From the NCBI RefSeq assembly GCF_001653235.2, contig NC_035792.1, positions 372,001-436,000 of the forward strand: DNA of 64,000 nucleotides. The letters run 5' to 3'. Position numbers and translations under genes: made by a program. The stretch comes from Pochonia chlamydosporia 170 (taxonomy: Eukaryota > Ascomycota > Sordariomycetes > Hypocreales > Clavicipitaceae). The first letter of the stretch is position 1; each line of letters opens with the position of its first letter. Below the pieces are notes generated by a model. That model did not search any database. It saw only the letters and a list, made by a program, of their open reading frames with translations, and was not told the DNA's origin. This document shows positions 33,597-44,847 of this stretch, piece after piece.

Positions 33597-35479
33597 ATGA
33601 AATCGTCAGAGAAACGCCGCACGAAATGCTTCACAGGCTGCTGGACCTGTCGTATGCGCCGTGTGAAATGCGATGAGTAAGTGATATCTCGAGGGACCAG
33701 TGTGCTGCAATGAAGTAGATTCACAACCTGACTACGAAAAGGGAAACGCCGTCCTGCAGACGATGTCGACAGTTTGGGATTGGCTGCGAAGGATATGGCG
33801 TACGGTTAAACTGGATTCATCTCAACTCATCGACCATTTTTAGCGAGGACCACGAGGACGTCGGCGATGCTTCAGCGACGAAGACGCCTCGGCGTTCGTT
33901 GGCCAATTTAGGTGTCTCGTCTAATCCGCGGCTGCCTTCTCCCGAAATTGACGTGGCCCTTTCAAGCATCGACGAATGGGTTCCCGAAGAAAGGAGACGA
34001 TTTGACCAAGGAGGTTTCTCTGTGTTTTGCATCAATTCTGTTGAATCCGGCGTGTCCAATATCGCCCCTCCAACGCCATCAGACTCAACGTTTCGGGACA
34101 ATGCAAATCAATCCATTGATGTAGAAAGAAATTGGACTCTATCACCGACTGGATTCAGCCCGTCAGCGACCGAAAGCCGCAGTACAGTCGATGCTCTTCC
34201 CGTGGCGCAAACACTGCTAAGTCTCTGCAACAATGACTACAGTTCGCCTTCAACGCCAGTCTACACGACCATCGAAACACGCCGAAAAGAACCCAACAGG
34301 CCAGCCCGCCATCTAGACATTCTCTCTATGCCATCCAGCCAGAAAAGGCTCATCCATCACTGGGTGACTTTCACTAGCCGTAAACTCGTCCTTATTGACG
34401 AGGCACATAACCCCTGTCGAATCATGATGCTTCCTATGGCTCTCAAGGGCCTAATGTCAAGTTCGGAAGAGTCGAATTCCAATGTTGCCATATTTCATGC
34501 CTTGTGTGCTACCGCCGCGAGCAACCTCTACGAACTTGGTGGGAGAACCAACGACGAAGATCGTGTCCTTGCTCTGGGCCATGAACAGCAAGCCATCAGT
34601 CATTTACGAAACAACCTCGCCCAAGCAGACAATCATCAAGATCAATCGTTCGCCATGGCCATTATGGCATGTATTATGGCGGATGCCGTGTCTGGAACCA
34701 CTCAACGATGGCGGACGCACGTCACTGGTGGGCTGGCGTATCTCGCAAAACTCCACGCCCGAGGATTAGATGAGACCGTTGTGGCTGCGTTCCAAAGGCA
34801 TATGGTCTCTATGGCGATTTTATGCGAGATTCCCGTTCCTGATGACCTGAAAGACTTTCTGGAAGACGAAAGTACCTCCCAAGGTCTAGAGTTTACCTTT
34901 CCATACTACGGGGTGTCGAGATCATTCTTAAGAGCGTATGATCGCATGAATTCTCTAGGCGAAGCAGTGAATAACCCAACACCAGAGCTTGAACGGGAAC
35001 TGGACGCATTCCAGCTACAGCAGTATCTCAATTTCCCTACCATGCCGCCACAGGAGCTACTGGCGCCTAGCCAAACCCATGGGGTGGTGCTTCACCACAC
35101 AGCCAAGGTCTTTTATTATGCAGGGCTGGTTTTCTTCCAGCGTAGTATACGTCGCGAGGCGTTAGATTTGGTTCAGTCCCTCGTTGAGCTTGGAATACAA
35201 GAACTGGAGTCGATTGAGAGGGCGGGTAAAGGCGAGCTAGGTTGCATGATGTTGTGGCCTGTGGTGGTACTAGGTGCAGAGTGTGCCAAGAGTGCAATGC
35301 AAAGTAGAATGCAGGCATGGTTCAAGAATCAGCGCAAGCTCGGGTTTAGGAACTCCGTAGTGTTGCAAGAGATGATTGAATCGATTTGGACGGCGAGAAA
35401 GGCTGCGGCCGGGGGTGGAAGACACGTGGACTGGCGTGATATTATTGTATTGCCACAGTTTGATGTATTTAGACTATAG
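33597..35479 (+). CDS. Zn2Cys6 fungal transcription factor
   Basis: Two exons, 33597-33676 and 33742-35479, with a 65-nt intron (CCTGAC branch) that splits the zinc cluster after CDE; 605 residues. The cluster has Cys15-X2-Cys18-X6-Cys25-X6-Cys32-X2-Cys35-X6-Cys42, the exact binuclear Zn2Cys6 spacing, preceded by a basic KRRTK. A Ser/Pro-rich linker follows. The helical middle homology region (about 235-600) resembles Fungal_trans_2, with HWVTFTSRKLVLIDEAHNP and LFHALCATAAS-like blocks. It would bind CGG-type half-sites as a dimer. The target is unknown. Being head-to-head with ERG4, it may regulate sterol genes or respond to sterol-linked stress, but nothing in the sequence proves this. Confidence 0.92.
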
Positions 35480-36119
35480 TATAGCAGAAACAGCAATGGT
35501 ACGAGTGTTACGAGGTGTTTTTAACTTTGATAAGCGTTTGGCGAATTAAACTGTTCCAAACATGGACTGAACATTAAATCTTGGCTCCCCCAGCGATCTC
35601 TGGACACAGGTGCAAGAATGGATTGATGCCCTGTGGGAAGAATATGTAACATCATGGAAAGATCGTTCGTGTAAAAACTACATTAAGGCGCGATCAGCTT
35701 TATATCCCTTTGTAAACTCGCTTTTTACCCCAATTTTTCCACACGCCTTCTGAATGATTCCCAATCCCTCCGCTATGCTTCACCGATCACACGTGTTCAT
35801 AGCCCATCCGTTGGGAGCTGACAAGAACTTTGACTACATTGTTCTACTCAGGTCAGACACTTCTGCCAAGTAGCCAACGTCGCAAATGCTCGCCTTGCAG
35901 TGAGTGTTTAGGTTCAAAGGCTGTGACCTGATTAATTTACGGAAACTAAGCATTATGAGACCTTACGGGGATACTTACCATCCGAAAAGTGTCGGTATTC
36001 TTACAAAGTCTGACACATTGCTGCTCACAGCCCCCAGCTTTCCTTGGCCGCCATGTGCTTGTTGGTTGCGCGCTCCAAGTGAAGCTCGATGGAGCAAGTT
36101 GCACTTGGAACTTTGGTTC
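35480..36119. other. Intergenic, 640 nt
   Basis: 3' flank of the Zn2Cys6 gene. Nothing further is recognised. Confidence 0.5.
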
Positions 36120-36287
36120 CTAGTGACCTGTATCTTTCTTATGCTGATGTAGTGCATCCCTGGTGCGAAACTTTTTAGTACAAATCCAACATTCGAGTCG
36201 CGGTCCCCAGTGATGCTTGTTGGTCATGTGCTGCTCGCAGGACCGATGGGTGTTGAACCGGCGAGTGCACGTGTCACACTGGTGCAT
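36120..36287 (-). CDS. Tiny two-finger C2H2 zinc-finger protein
   Basis: A 55-residue ORF missed by length cut-offs. Two back-to-back C2H2 fingers fill it: Cys4-X2-Cys7, then X12-His and X4-His, followed by Cys-X2-Cys-X12-His-X5-His (CWICTKKF onward, ending in DTGH). The first finger begins MHQCDTCTRRFNT, where ATG opens the frame. The preceding bases read TTCAG, so this could also be an exon of a longer gene whose other exons I cannot find. The spacing DTCTRRFNTHRSCEQH resembles fungal proteins with tandem CxxC...H fingers that bind nucleic acid or proteins. Expression is unproven, but the double zinc-binding pattern is unlikely to arise by chance. Confidence 0.55.
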   Translation of the reverse strand: MHQCDTCTRRFNTHRSCEQHMTNKHHWGPRLECWICTKKFRTRDALHQHKKDTGH

Positions 36288-38960
36288 TCTGAAGTTGAGA
36301 TATGAAGTTCAGACGGCATTTAGGGCGTAGTACGGAACAAGTTTCCGTATTTTCCAGACGAGCGTGAGAAACGAACCTCCGGAACGAACGGGGAGGAATC
36401 GTCAACAATATTCAGGCAAGTGTAGGGACCAAAGTTTTGTGGCAGACGAGGAAGAATCACGAGCACAGACTATTAGACACGACATGGTGGAACTGATCAG
36501 AAGGATAAGACGACGCTTCCTGTTTGAATTGATGTTCACAGCTTCAAAGTTGCGGCTGTATTGAGGTGACCCAGCATGTGTCAGTGAATAACAATACCTC
36601 GTGCTCTCATCCCGAACCTGGGGATAGCCTAGGTTTGTGGGGTGTCAAGGAAGGAAGTTACGATAGCTACCTAGGTAGAGAAGTTCTAGCACAGTAAGAA
36701 ACGCAGAGCTGTTATCAATGATTATTAAATCTTGGATTGTCAGTTCTGAGCCACCTTTTCACAGAAGGCATCACCAACTTGATGACCAAAAGTCAACACC
36801 TACGACCCCAAGACGACGGGTGGGGGCAAACTACTCCGTACGGACTCCGGAGTACGACTGTGCTTGCACGAAACCAAGTGATACCAGTCGCCCGGGCCAA
36901 TAATCCTTCCGTCTCTTGTTGACGTGGCATCCGTGCGTGTCTGATTATCTGCCAAGTGGAGAAATGTTGGGTAACCCGACATTCCGGGATCCATGTCCAG
37001 ACTCCAGACTCGAGACTCCAGACTTAAAATGCCTGCCTGCCTGCCTGCATGGTGGAGGAGTGCGTGGCGTCGAGATTCTTTCAGAAATGCAAATGGGGCA
37101 AGTAATGAACAGCACCAGACGCTTCTTGATGGCAACATTGAAGGTTGGGCTGAACAAGGCTACCGGTGCCAGGCCTAAAACATCAGACATGGATATGGTC
37201 ATATGGATGCCTGGCACTCGGACTCGTGTGTTGTGTAGGGCTGCAACCAGACCAAAATTGAAACTGGTTGTGCCATTCATGTGCACTTGATGCTGCATGG
37301 GCTGCGCCTTGTATTGCAACATCAATCAGCCTTATGGTGTCTGGTGTCTCCATGCCATGGACAAGCCACCAATGCATTGCATCCCTAAAACCCCCGTTAA
37401 AATATAAAAAGCTCCATTTCCCAACTTCCCACACTTAACAATATTCCCCTTTGGAGCTTTCTTTTGTCTCCAATCATCATCTCTCCCGGGCGCATTATAT
37501 TATATAATACATACACATTTACACCTTTAAACTTTGTTCCTATAATCCCGACATCACTCATCTCGTCTCTGTATTTCTGCCTGAACATCAATATCTCATT
37601 TTTGTTGCACACTTCATTGGAGCTGGATCAGCGTTTGCTTCCTGTTTTGTCTCTTGCTCAAGTTTATTGAATCTCGACTTCCAATCCATCGGCCCGACTA
37701 TTCCGCCGAACTCTCACACGAAACTGACGACACTGCCCATTTCGAAATGACATTCTCAGACACCAAGCAACGCACCTCAACCACACCACGACTACATCCA
37801 TCTGCTTCACTTTGACGAAAATGAGGCGATTGAAGAGTGAAGCGGACGAAATGAAGCGAACAAAGTGAGGCGGACACAAAATTGTACACGTCACACCGCC
37901 ATGTCGACAGCCTCACTTTCATGCAGTTCGGAAATGCTGACGACGCACTGCATTTCAACGAGGCAACCACGGCTTTGACTTGGATTTCGTTGAGCAATTT
38001 CGAGTGACGACGGCACATCTGACACTTGTTGATGGCTTATTGGTTAGGACAACATGCGACCTGCGGAATTTCACCGACGGATGCATCAAGCCTGAACGGA
38101 ACCTACGTATGATGAGATACCTGGTTTTTTCACTACGGAATTTGCCGTTAATCTGAAGCTCACAGGCACCCTTTGAAACTTCCTGAAAAATGGAATTTCC
38201 ATGTGAGAATGGCAAATTTTGCGACGAAACGGCCCCCTAGGCGCTGGATCATTGGGAGATCAAACTGGCAACAAGCCATGGCCAAAGGGAAAACCCTCCG
38301 ACAGAAAGACAACTTCGCAGCGAAGTTTTCTTCCCGAAGCCAAAAGTCCCCAGTTGAGGACAGCCGGGCCCGCCATGTTTAGGGGTGGGTAAGGCTTGTC
38401 ATGTGCATGCGGCACAAGAAATACACCCGCCATGCACGCCCACCAAGCATCCCAGAGGTTCCCACAGCTGTCCAGGAGACGAATTCATTTGCATGGCCCA
38501 ACGCCAATCGAGAAAACAAGGCGGACAGCGGCAACGGTCACCAGCACAGACTTGCACAGATCGATTGACTCCGTTACGCCTCGACAAACGGCCAACGGCC
38601 AATCGACAAGGGACTTCGTTCGTCATGTACGTACCTTTGAGCCTCGACTGGCGCTACTCTAGGGGCCAGCATCTTTGTGATGCTGGTGAGGAAAGGTCGC
38701 CTTGCATGGAGTGTTTCGGGTTGCCTCTAGCTGGCTAGCCAAAGTCAGAAGCAAGGGCTTCAAATGGATTTTGCGTTACTGAAGTTCGCTGGGACCGATG
38801 TGCTGCTGGTTGATTTTGCTGTCCTCAACTTTGCCCTCTTGTAGCCTGTACGGTTTTACATCGTTCGAAACCCTTTGACGACTCGTTGACATTATCCTCG
38901 TCATTGTTAATCTACGAATTGTACGACATTGGCGACTTCTTGATCATTGAAGTTGGCGAA
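36288..38960. other. Intergenic, 2.7 kb
   Basis: No gene is supported. It contains a GCCT microsatellite (37030-37048), a run of repeated CCAGACTC motifs just before it, and a pyrimidine-rich stretch near 37440-37660 that looks like an untranslated leader or non-coding transcript start. Repeated GAAGCGRAC motifs lie near 37830-37875. Confidence 0.45.
37030..37048 (+). repeat. (GCCT)n microsatellite
   Basis: Four and a half perfect GCCT units, adjacent to two copies of CCAGACTC. Confidence 0.7.
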
Positions 38961-39269
38961 ATGACTCAATCACAAGACTCTACCGCTGCACCATCTTCAA
39001 CCGGAGCTGTGTATGACGGGTAATGCGGCATGGATTGCATCCTCGCACAACTGACGAGCTAACATTGTTGCCTCAGATCGGCTGCGCATAAGCCTGACCA
39101 CACGTACTCAAACCACGGAATGTCCTCAGGCGCACAGAACTCTGGGAACGATCGCATGTCGTATCTGTACGACCGCGGTCCGGGCTCTGCGCCGCAAGAT
39201 GTGGCCGCCCGCCAGGCACGCATTCTGGCCGAGATACGGTCTGCTGAGGCTATGTTTAGCCGACGCTGA
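38961..39269 (+). CDS. Small hypothetical protein, 83 residues
   Basis: Two exons, 38961-39019 and 39077-39269, with a 57-nt intron (GCTAAC branch, CCTCAG acceptor) in phase 2. The protein starts MTQSQDSTAAPSSTG, is Ser/Asn/Gly-rich and disordered in the middle (DHTYSNHGMSSGAQNSG), and ends in a predicted amphipathic helix with RQARILAEIRSAEAMFSRR. No signal peptide, cysteines or known domain. It is too short for common ORF filters, but the splice sites, in-phase join and non-random C-terminal helix support a real gene. Function unknown. Confidence 0.6.
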
Positions 39270-39966
39270 AGAGCAGGAAACGAGATTTACGGACTATCAT
39301 GCGGACGACTCTGAAAAAGGCTTATGGTGTTGAAGGGACTCGGGTGTGACTTTATGGGACAATGTGGACATTTGGATGTGAGCCAAAACGAATCACGGAG
39401 AAGGATGGTACGGCGGGACGCATTTGAAGAATATTCGCTATCCAAAGCAAATATGCGACAAGGATGCCGGAATTCATGGGTACTGTAGCTAAATGCTGGT
39501 ATTTGAGTTTTTGTCCAAAGCCGGACATATAGATTAGATGTCTTTACGCTAAATGAAGAAGCATGTATCAGATGTGTTGTGCATCAGCATGTCCCTGCAG
39601 GCTCGACTTACACTACACGCCAGGCCATGACTTGATTCTCGGTTTCCGAAGCTCGCTTATGTGTGCCGTCCTACTATGTTTTTCAGGGCGACGGAATGAG
39701 TGGCCAATGTATAATTCTAACTTTAACGTTATGCACTATAGCTTACATCCTAACTCCGGGGAGCGAAGCAGATGTGTTCCACAGTGCAGCACCACTGTGT
39801 TCGGCTCGCTACTTCGCCCTCGCGACGCTATTCTTAATTCCGGATACTCGGAAAGATCATCCAGACTTATTCAGGATTACAAGGTTCACTTATAAAATAA
39901 TGTGACTTCGTTGGGTGTCATTTTTGTGATCTCACGACTTCGGCCGACAATCCACCAACCGTCACC
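39270..39966. other. Intergenic, 697 nt
   Basis: 3' flank of the small gene and 5' flank of the amidohydrolase. Short frames at 39563-39905 overlap each other and show no support. Confidence 0.5.
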
Positions 39967-41546
39967 ATGTCTCTACTCTTAACAGGCGGCACAGTTCTCA
40001 TCCACGATGATCAAGACAAGATATCACCTATCCGCGCTGATGTGCTCATCAGTAGCGGTAGGATCGTCAAAATTGCGCCCGAAATTTCGACTCCCAACGG
40101 CGGTGAAGTGATTGACTGTACTGACAAGATCATCTCACCTGGTTTTGTCGATACGCATCATCATGTTTGGCAGACGGCATTGAAGGGTCTATTTGGCAAT
40201 GCCCCTTTCTTCCCTTACATGGCTACCAGTTCGTGACCACAAATTCATCCAGCCCATGATGCACTTTACTAAACTCGCCATAGTGACCGCTGCTGGAATG
40301 GTATTCACCCCCGAGGATGTGTTCTGGGGCAACCTCGCGGGGAGCATGGAGGCCATTGACGCTGGGACAACGACCACCTTGGACCATGCTCATTTGAACT
40401 GGTCTGAGGATCACAGTACGTACACATTCAGATGGCCATCTTCATTACAGCTCTAACACCTCTATAGGCAAGTCGGCCATTGCGGGGAGTATTACCTCTG
40501 GCATCCGCTCAATATTCGCTTATACCCCAGTCCTCACACTCAAAGAAACCCAGCCACACATCAAATTCGCATCTGAATTAATGCCAAACTGGGTCATGGA
40601 AGCACTTGAGCGACTATCTACATCCAAATCACTCACAAGCTCAGACTCCCGCGTCCAGCTAGGCTTCGGCTTCGACTTCTACTTCCTACCCCAGCAAATC
40701 GTCCAAGGCATCTTCGCCAAAGTGAAATCCCTAGGCGTCAAGATCATCACATCCCACTTCGTCCGACAATTTGACCACGGCGAAGGTCTCGTATCTAAAC
40801 TCAAGTCCTACGGACTTCTTGACAAGGGCATCGTCCTTTCCCACGCTGGCGTTGCCACAGCCGAAGACGCAAAGCTGCTTCATGAAGCGAAAGTGTATGT
40901 TTCTGCGACGCCCAACACCGAACTAGCAATGGCAGTTGGGCCGCCTGTACCATTTCGCCAGGATCTCCCTCTTATGGATGAGGTTTGCTCGCTGGGAATT
41001 GACTGCCATTCAGCTACCAGTGGCAGCTTGGTGAATGAGATGCGGTTCGCTTTACAGGTTGCAAGAGGGCATGACAGTGCGGCGCACTTGAAGGATGGAC
41101 AGATTCCAAGAAAGATATATCATGCGACGGCGGATGTATTCAACATGGGTACCATTCAGGGAGCGCGTGCTTTATGCTTGGAGCACGAAATTGGGAGCAT
41201 GAAGGAAGGTAAGAAGGCGGACTTGGTCGTGTTCGATGCTCTAAGCCCTGCTATGATTGGCGTTGCGCAACAGGATCCCGTGTCTGCTATAGTGCTGCAC
41301 TCTAGCATTGGGGATGTGAATACTGTGATTGTGGATGGGCGAGTGAGGAAGAGAGCCGGAAAGTTGCTGCCTGTTAGGGCGGCAGAGTGGCGAGGTGAGG
41401 AAATTGATGACAATGGCAGTGATATTACTTGGGCGGATGTCTGTAAACAGGTTCTTGGGACTCAAAAGAGGTTTTTGGACAAGATGGACGAGTTGAATAT
41501 TGAGGGTATAGAGGCTAGTCTGCGGCAGATGTATGGTAAGCCTTAG
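39967..41546 (+). CDS. Metal-dependent amidohydrolase (deaminase/chlorohydrolase family)
   Basis: Three exons, 39967-40228, 40284-40415 and 40468-41546, giving 490 residues. Intron 1 (55 nt) has a TTACTAAAC branch before CATAG and explains the frame change there. The N-terminus is the beta-sandwich seen in cytosine deaminase-like enzymes. The metal motif HxH is at His64 and His66 (DTHHHVWQT), with DHAHLNW. The catalytic His comes next (VLSHAGVATAEDAKLL), and Asp of IDCHSATSG is the last metal ligand. The C-terminal strand has KKADLVVFD. These enzymes hydrolyse amino groups, chlorides or amide bonds of purines, pyrimidines and triazines; the substrate here cannot be told. A polyadenylation hexamer lies 58 nt past the stop. 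Confidence 0.9.
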
Positions 41547-41603
41547 TGTATGCTTATAGTAAACATGAAGCTTTCACTATTTGTCGGACTTTACACTCAG
41601 ATT

Positions 41604-41609
41604 AATAAA
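41604..41609 (+). terminator. AATAAA polyadenylation hexamer
   Basis: AATAAA, 58 nt after the amidohydrolase stop codon. Confidence 0.4.
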
Positions 41610-41816
41610 GGAGCTGTTTTGTGTTCTATTTCTGACGAAGTTCTTCAGTTGCGAGGTGGTCCTCGGAAGCGTATACCAAGCACTAAGAACATCGCCATCA
41701 AGCAGCCGCAGAAGAAAAGAAATAGAACCAGTTGCCAAGCCGATGAAGTCTAGCGTCCCCTGTTCTAGTGTTGAATCAACGAAGCAGTAGTCCAGTAAAC
41801 ACGGCAAACTGACATC

Positions 41817-42297
41817 TTACTTCTTGGACACTCCCACACAAGCATAGGTGTTTGCCCAAAGAGTGCGGCAATCTGACCCAGCGCCAGGATTCCACTTGAG
41901 GAAGTCGGCGAGCGAGATATGGTTCTCCATAGCGACCTGGAAGCACTTGTTGCCTGTCTGGACCCAGCAGAACTTGTTGCAGTTGTTGACCATGCCGGGC
42001 TGGGTTGGAAGTGGTGTCTCAACAGCTGTGACGTGTTAGTTGGTCCTCTCGTCACGGATCATGGGGCTTGAGCTTACGGCCGCGTTTGACGGTTGGGGTG
42101 CGTTCGTCGAGGACTTTGGTTGGCTTGACGCAGACGGGCCATTTGGTGGTGAGTTCGTTGTCGTTGTTGATAGTTGGCTTGAGAGCTGGTTAGCATGTCT
42201 GGTGTGCTTGAGACTGTAAGTGTGGAAGACTCACTGTTGCGACGACAACTGCAGTCAGCTGCGAGGCAAAGATCAATGTTTTGGCAAGGCCCATCAT
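41817..42297 (-). CDS. LysM-domain secreted effector
   Basis: Three exons, 42297-42235, 42177-42078 and 42025-41817, with introns of 57 and 52 nt, giving 123 residues; all phases fit. The N-terminus MMGLAKTLIFASQLTAVVVAT is a signal peptide. The mature protein holds a single LysM-type domain: PGMVNNCNKFCWVQTGNKC, then LADFLKWNPGAGSDC and LWANTYACVGV. The WNPG..C motif and the spaced cysteines that give two disulfides are typical of fungal LysM proteins. These bind chitin oligomers, and some shield hyphae or block host recognition (family knowledge). This one is shorter than multi-domain effectors. A TATA box lies 117 nt upstream. It converges with the amidohydrolase. Confidence 0.88.
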
Positions 42298-42413
42298 TTT
42301 GGCGTTGGTGAGGAGTTTAAAGGTAACTGGGTGTTGATATTGCTTTGTGAGTTGGCTTCGTTGCTTGTGTTGATGAGTTTCTGAACAGACTCATTTTCTC
42401 AGCGAGGGAGTGT

Positions 42414-42422
42414 ATTTTTATA
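42414..42422 (-). promoter_or_regulatory. TATA box of the LysM gene
   Basis: On the minus strand TATAAAAAT lies 117 nt upstream of the ATG at 42297. Confidence 0.5.
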
Positions 42423-44044
42423 CTTTTCCGTCTCTAATATCACATGGCGGCCACTTTTATCTCTGTCCTTCTTGAATTGGTATATCCCAAAAGTACGCAG
42501 TGAGTTCAGGTATCCAGCATCTCCTTGATGTCCATGTCGTGTCAGTTCCCTCACCTATTCAGTCCAAGGAGACGCGTCCAGCCGCACGCCGTCGTTCAGT
42601 GCGACGTCTGATGCACTCTTCCAGCTTACACAAGTTTCCTAAGTCTGACTACGTGTCTCGGCACTCCGTAGTTCTGCGTCGCTCAGGTCGCCATGGCAGT
42701 TGTAAAGAGGCCAAATCGGGACTGTGTTAAAATGGTGGTCAGCAGATGTGGAGGGCTGAACCGTCCGGTTTCAATCAGCTCCGGGTTGACTATACTTTGT
42801 ACAACTCTCTGCAAGACATGAACGAGATGATAGTGCGGAGCTTGTCGTGGAAATGCCGATGGGCTGAGCAGTTACACAGAGCTTGGTGCCGCCCAGTTAC
42901 AGCATCAAGGTTGACTACGTCGCCGAGACAGTCCTGCAAATGGGGAACAAGATGCATTTCGAGCTTCAACAGAGTAATTTGCTCAGACCAACCAAATACA
43001 TGGCCGCATCATTTCCGTCAAATTGCCTCATTGCTGGTACACCGAGCCCAATTGGCAAGAGCCGGATGTGACGATATGCAACTCAACTGCTGGATATTCC
43101 AGATCACATCCCCTTTATGCCTAATGCATTCGGTTCAGGTTCCAGATGTCAGTGAGTCGCGGCTGACATGCAGGTGATCACTGCTGATTCCGGAGTTTCT
43201 CTCCTTACCTCACAATGGCACTCTGTGATAGGATATACCATCGCAACGCCTGACACATCGGCCAATGTGAATGCACTATCTCGTTTAGATGTCCCTTTCC
43301 GTCTCAGACAATGCAGCATTAATAAGGGAAGCCCATATTCCCTGGCCCAATGCCAACGGCCGCTCGGCGAAAACACGGTCCGGTGAAATGCAGGTTGGTC
43401 AGCATCGACCAAGCAAACCGCCCAACAAATTAGAAAGGATGTGGACGGAACCGGCGAAACTTGACACTTCTCGTATCGTCAGAAGTCTGTGCATCTTGGC
43501 GACACAAGAGCATCTACATCAAGAAAATTGGAGGTCCGCGGTCTCTGGGCATGATTGTTGCGATTCCGAGCCGGATGATGTTTTCAAGCTCAGCACCCCA
43601 TCAATTGCACATCAATTGACATGGACTTCAGCAATTACTTGACCTATATCAGTGAAAATGGAAGGACCGCTGCTAAAATGTTAATTCGATCGAAGGCATG
43701 GCAAACTCTCATATGCATTAGGCCGTACGGCTTCCCACAGGCCCAACGCACTTGTGACGATCACAATTCACAACAAACAACAGAACAAAGAGCAAACATT
43801 TCCTGTACCGACTCATCAGATATACGCAAGACATGGAAATTAAACTTTTGCTTATTGATTGCACGGTCCAGCTTCTCCAAGTTAGCAAAGGTAGGAATAA
43901 CTGTGTCCGCTGCGTCCTCACAAACATAAAAGGCACATCAATCCAGCAGCAATTCTCAAAAGACACATCCAAAAGCAAAACACGCAGTCTTTTAGCAAGA
44001 ATACCCAGTAACTACACCTCCTGTTTCCTATCATACTTCCCACA
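42423..44044. other. Intergenic, 1.6 kb
   Basis: Divergent space between two secreted-protein genes. Open frames are short, mutually overlapping, and without splice or domain support. Confidence 0.5.
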
Positions 44045-44438
44045 ATGCGCTTCACTTCCGCAACACTCGTTCTCGCCATGGCCGCTGGCATCCAATCCGC
44101 CGCCATCGAGACCAGGCAGAAATTCGTCGGAACTTTTGACACATTCACAGACCGGGACTGTCACCAGGGAGGGAAAGGAGTTACCGTTTTCTCCCCGAAC
44201 AGACAGGACGAGCTTGCGAAGGGGATCAAGGCCATCAGGTCTTACTTCCCGAAATGCACTTGTAAGTCTCTACATGACATTATTTCACCATTGCTGGTAA
44301 ATGACTGACTCTGATCTACGTCCGACAGTGGAAATAGTGTATAAAAACTCCTGGGAGTTCTTCAAAATTCCTCCCGGCAATTCTCAGTGTCATCAGCTCC
44401 CATATGAATCTTATTGGTGGAAGGCTGTTTGCCCTTAG
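44045..44438 (+). CDS. Small secreted protein, 108 residues
   Basis: Two exons, 44045-44261 and 44329-44438, with a 67-nt intron (GTAAGT donor, GACAG acceptor). Residues 1-19 (MRFTSATLVLAMAAGIQSA) are a signal peptide. The mature part has four cysteines (RDCHQ, PKCT, QCHQ and VCP), which could form two disulfides, and is rich in aromatic residues at the C-terminus (SYWWKAV). No known family is recognised. It sits 1.7 kb from the LysM gene, divergently arranged. Size, signal and disulfide potential fit a secreted effector candidate. No evidence of activity is available from sequence. Confidence 0.75.
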
Positions 44439-44847
44439 GGCTCTATTACAGTCAAGGGATTGACGTGGGCGTCACAGTCTGTTGAGGTCTGAGGATGCGC
44501 CATTGTTGTTGGATTGTTTGTGTGTATACAAATGCCGAGTTATGTAAATGTTGACCTACAATTCGTGGCCAGTCAGGGGATGGCGCGGAATGTATCTGTA
44601 TCTGAGTTATATATGTAGAGCACAACGAACACACTTAACCCACTTGAAGCCTCGGGCGATTGTGAAAAGGAATGAAGCATGATGGAAATGCCAGAGCTGT
44701 GAGCTACATGTACACTTGGACTTCAACACAATTCATAGCTCATGACGAGTAAAACATGCACTTTCAAATCAGTTCAAGTTATTCGCCAAGACTTGCATAT
44801 CTCCTCCTTGACACTTACAAACATGCCATCTTCCCTTGCACTAGCAA
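44439..44847. other. Intergenic, 409 nt, convergent ends
   Basis: 3' flanks of the secreted-protein gene and of the SDR gene. Nothing else is recognised. Confidence 0.5.

Noticed and set aside
36916..37325. Two overlapping ORFs above 120 codons
   Set aside because: They sit on a microsatellite and short repeats, on opposite strands; Cys/Pro-rich residues come from the repeat.
40229..40283. Apparent frameshift in the amidohydrolase
   Set aside because: A 55-nt intron with a TTACTAAAC branch explains it; the total is exactly 490 codons plus stop.
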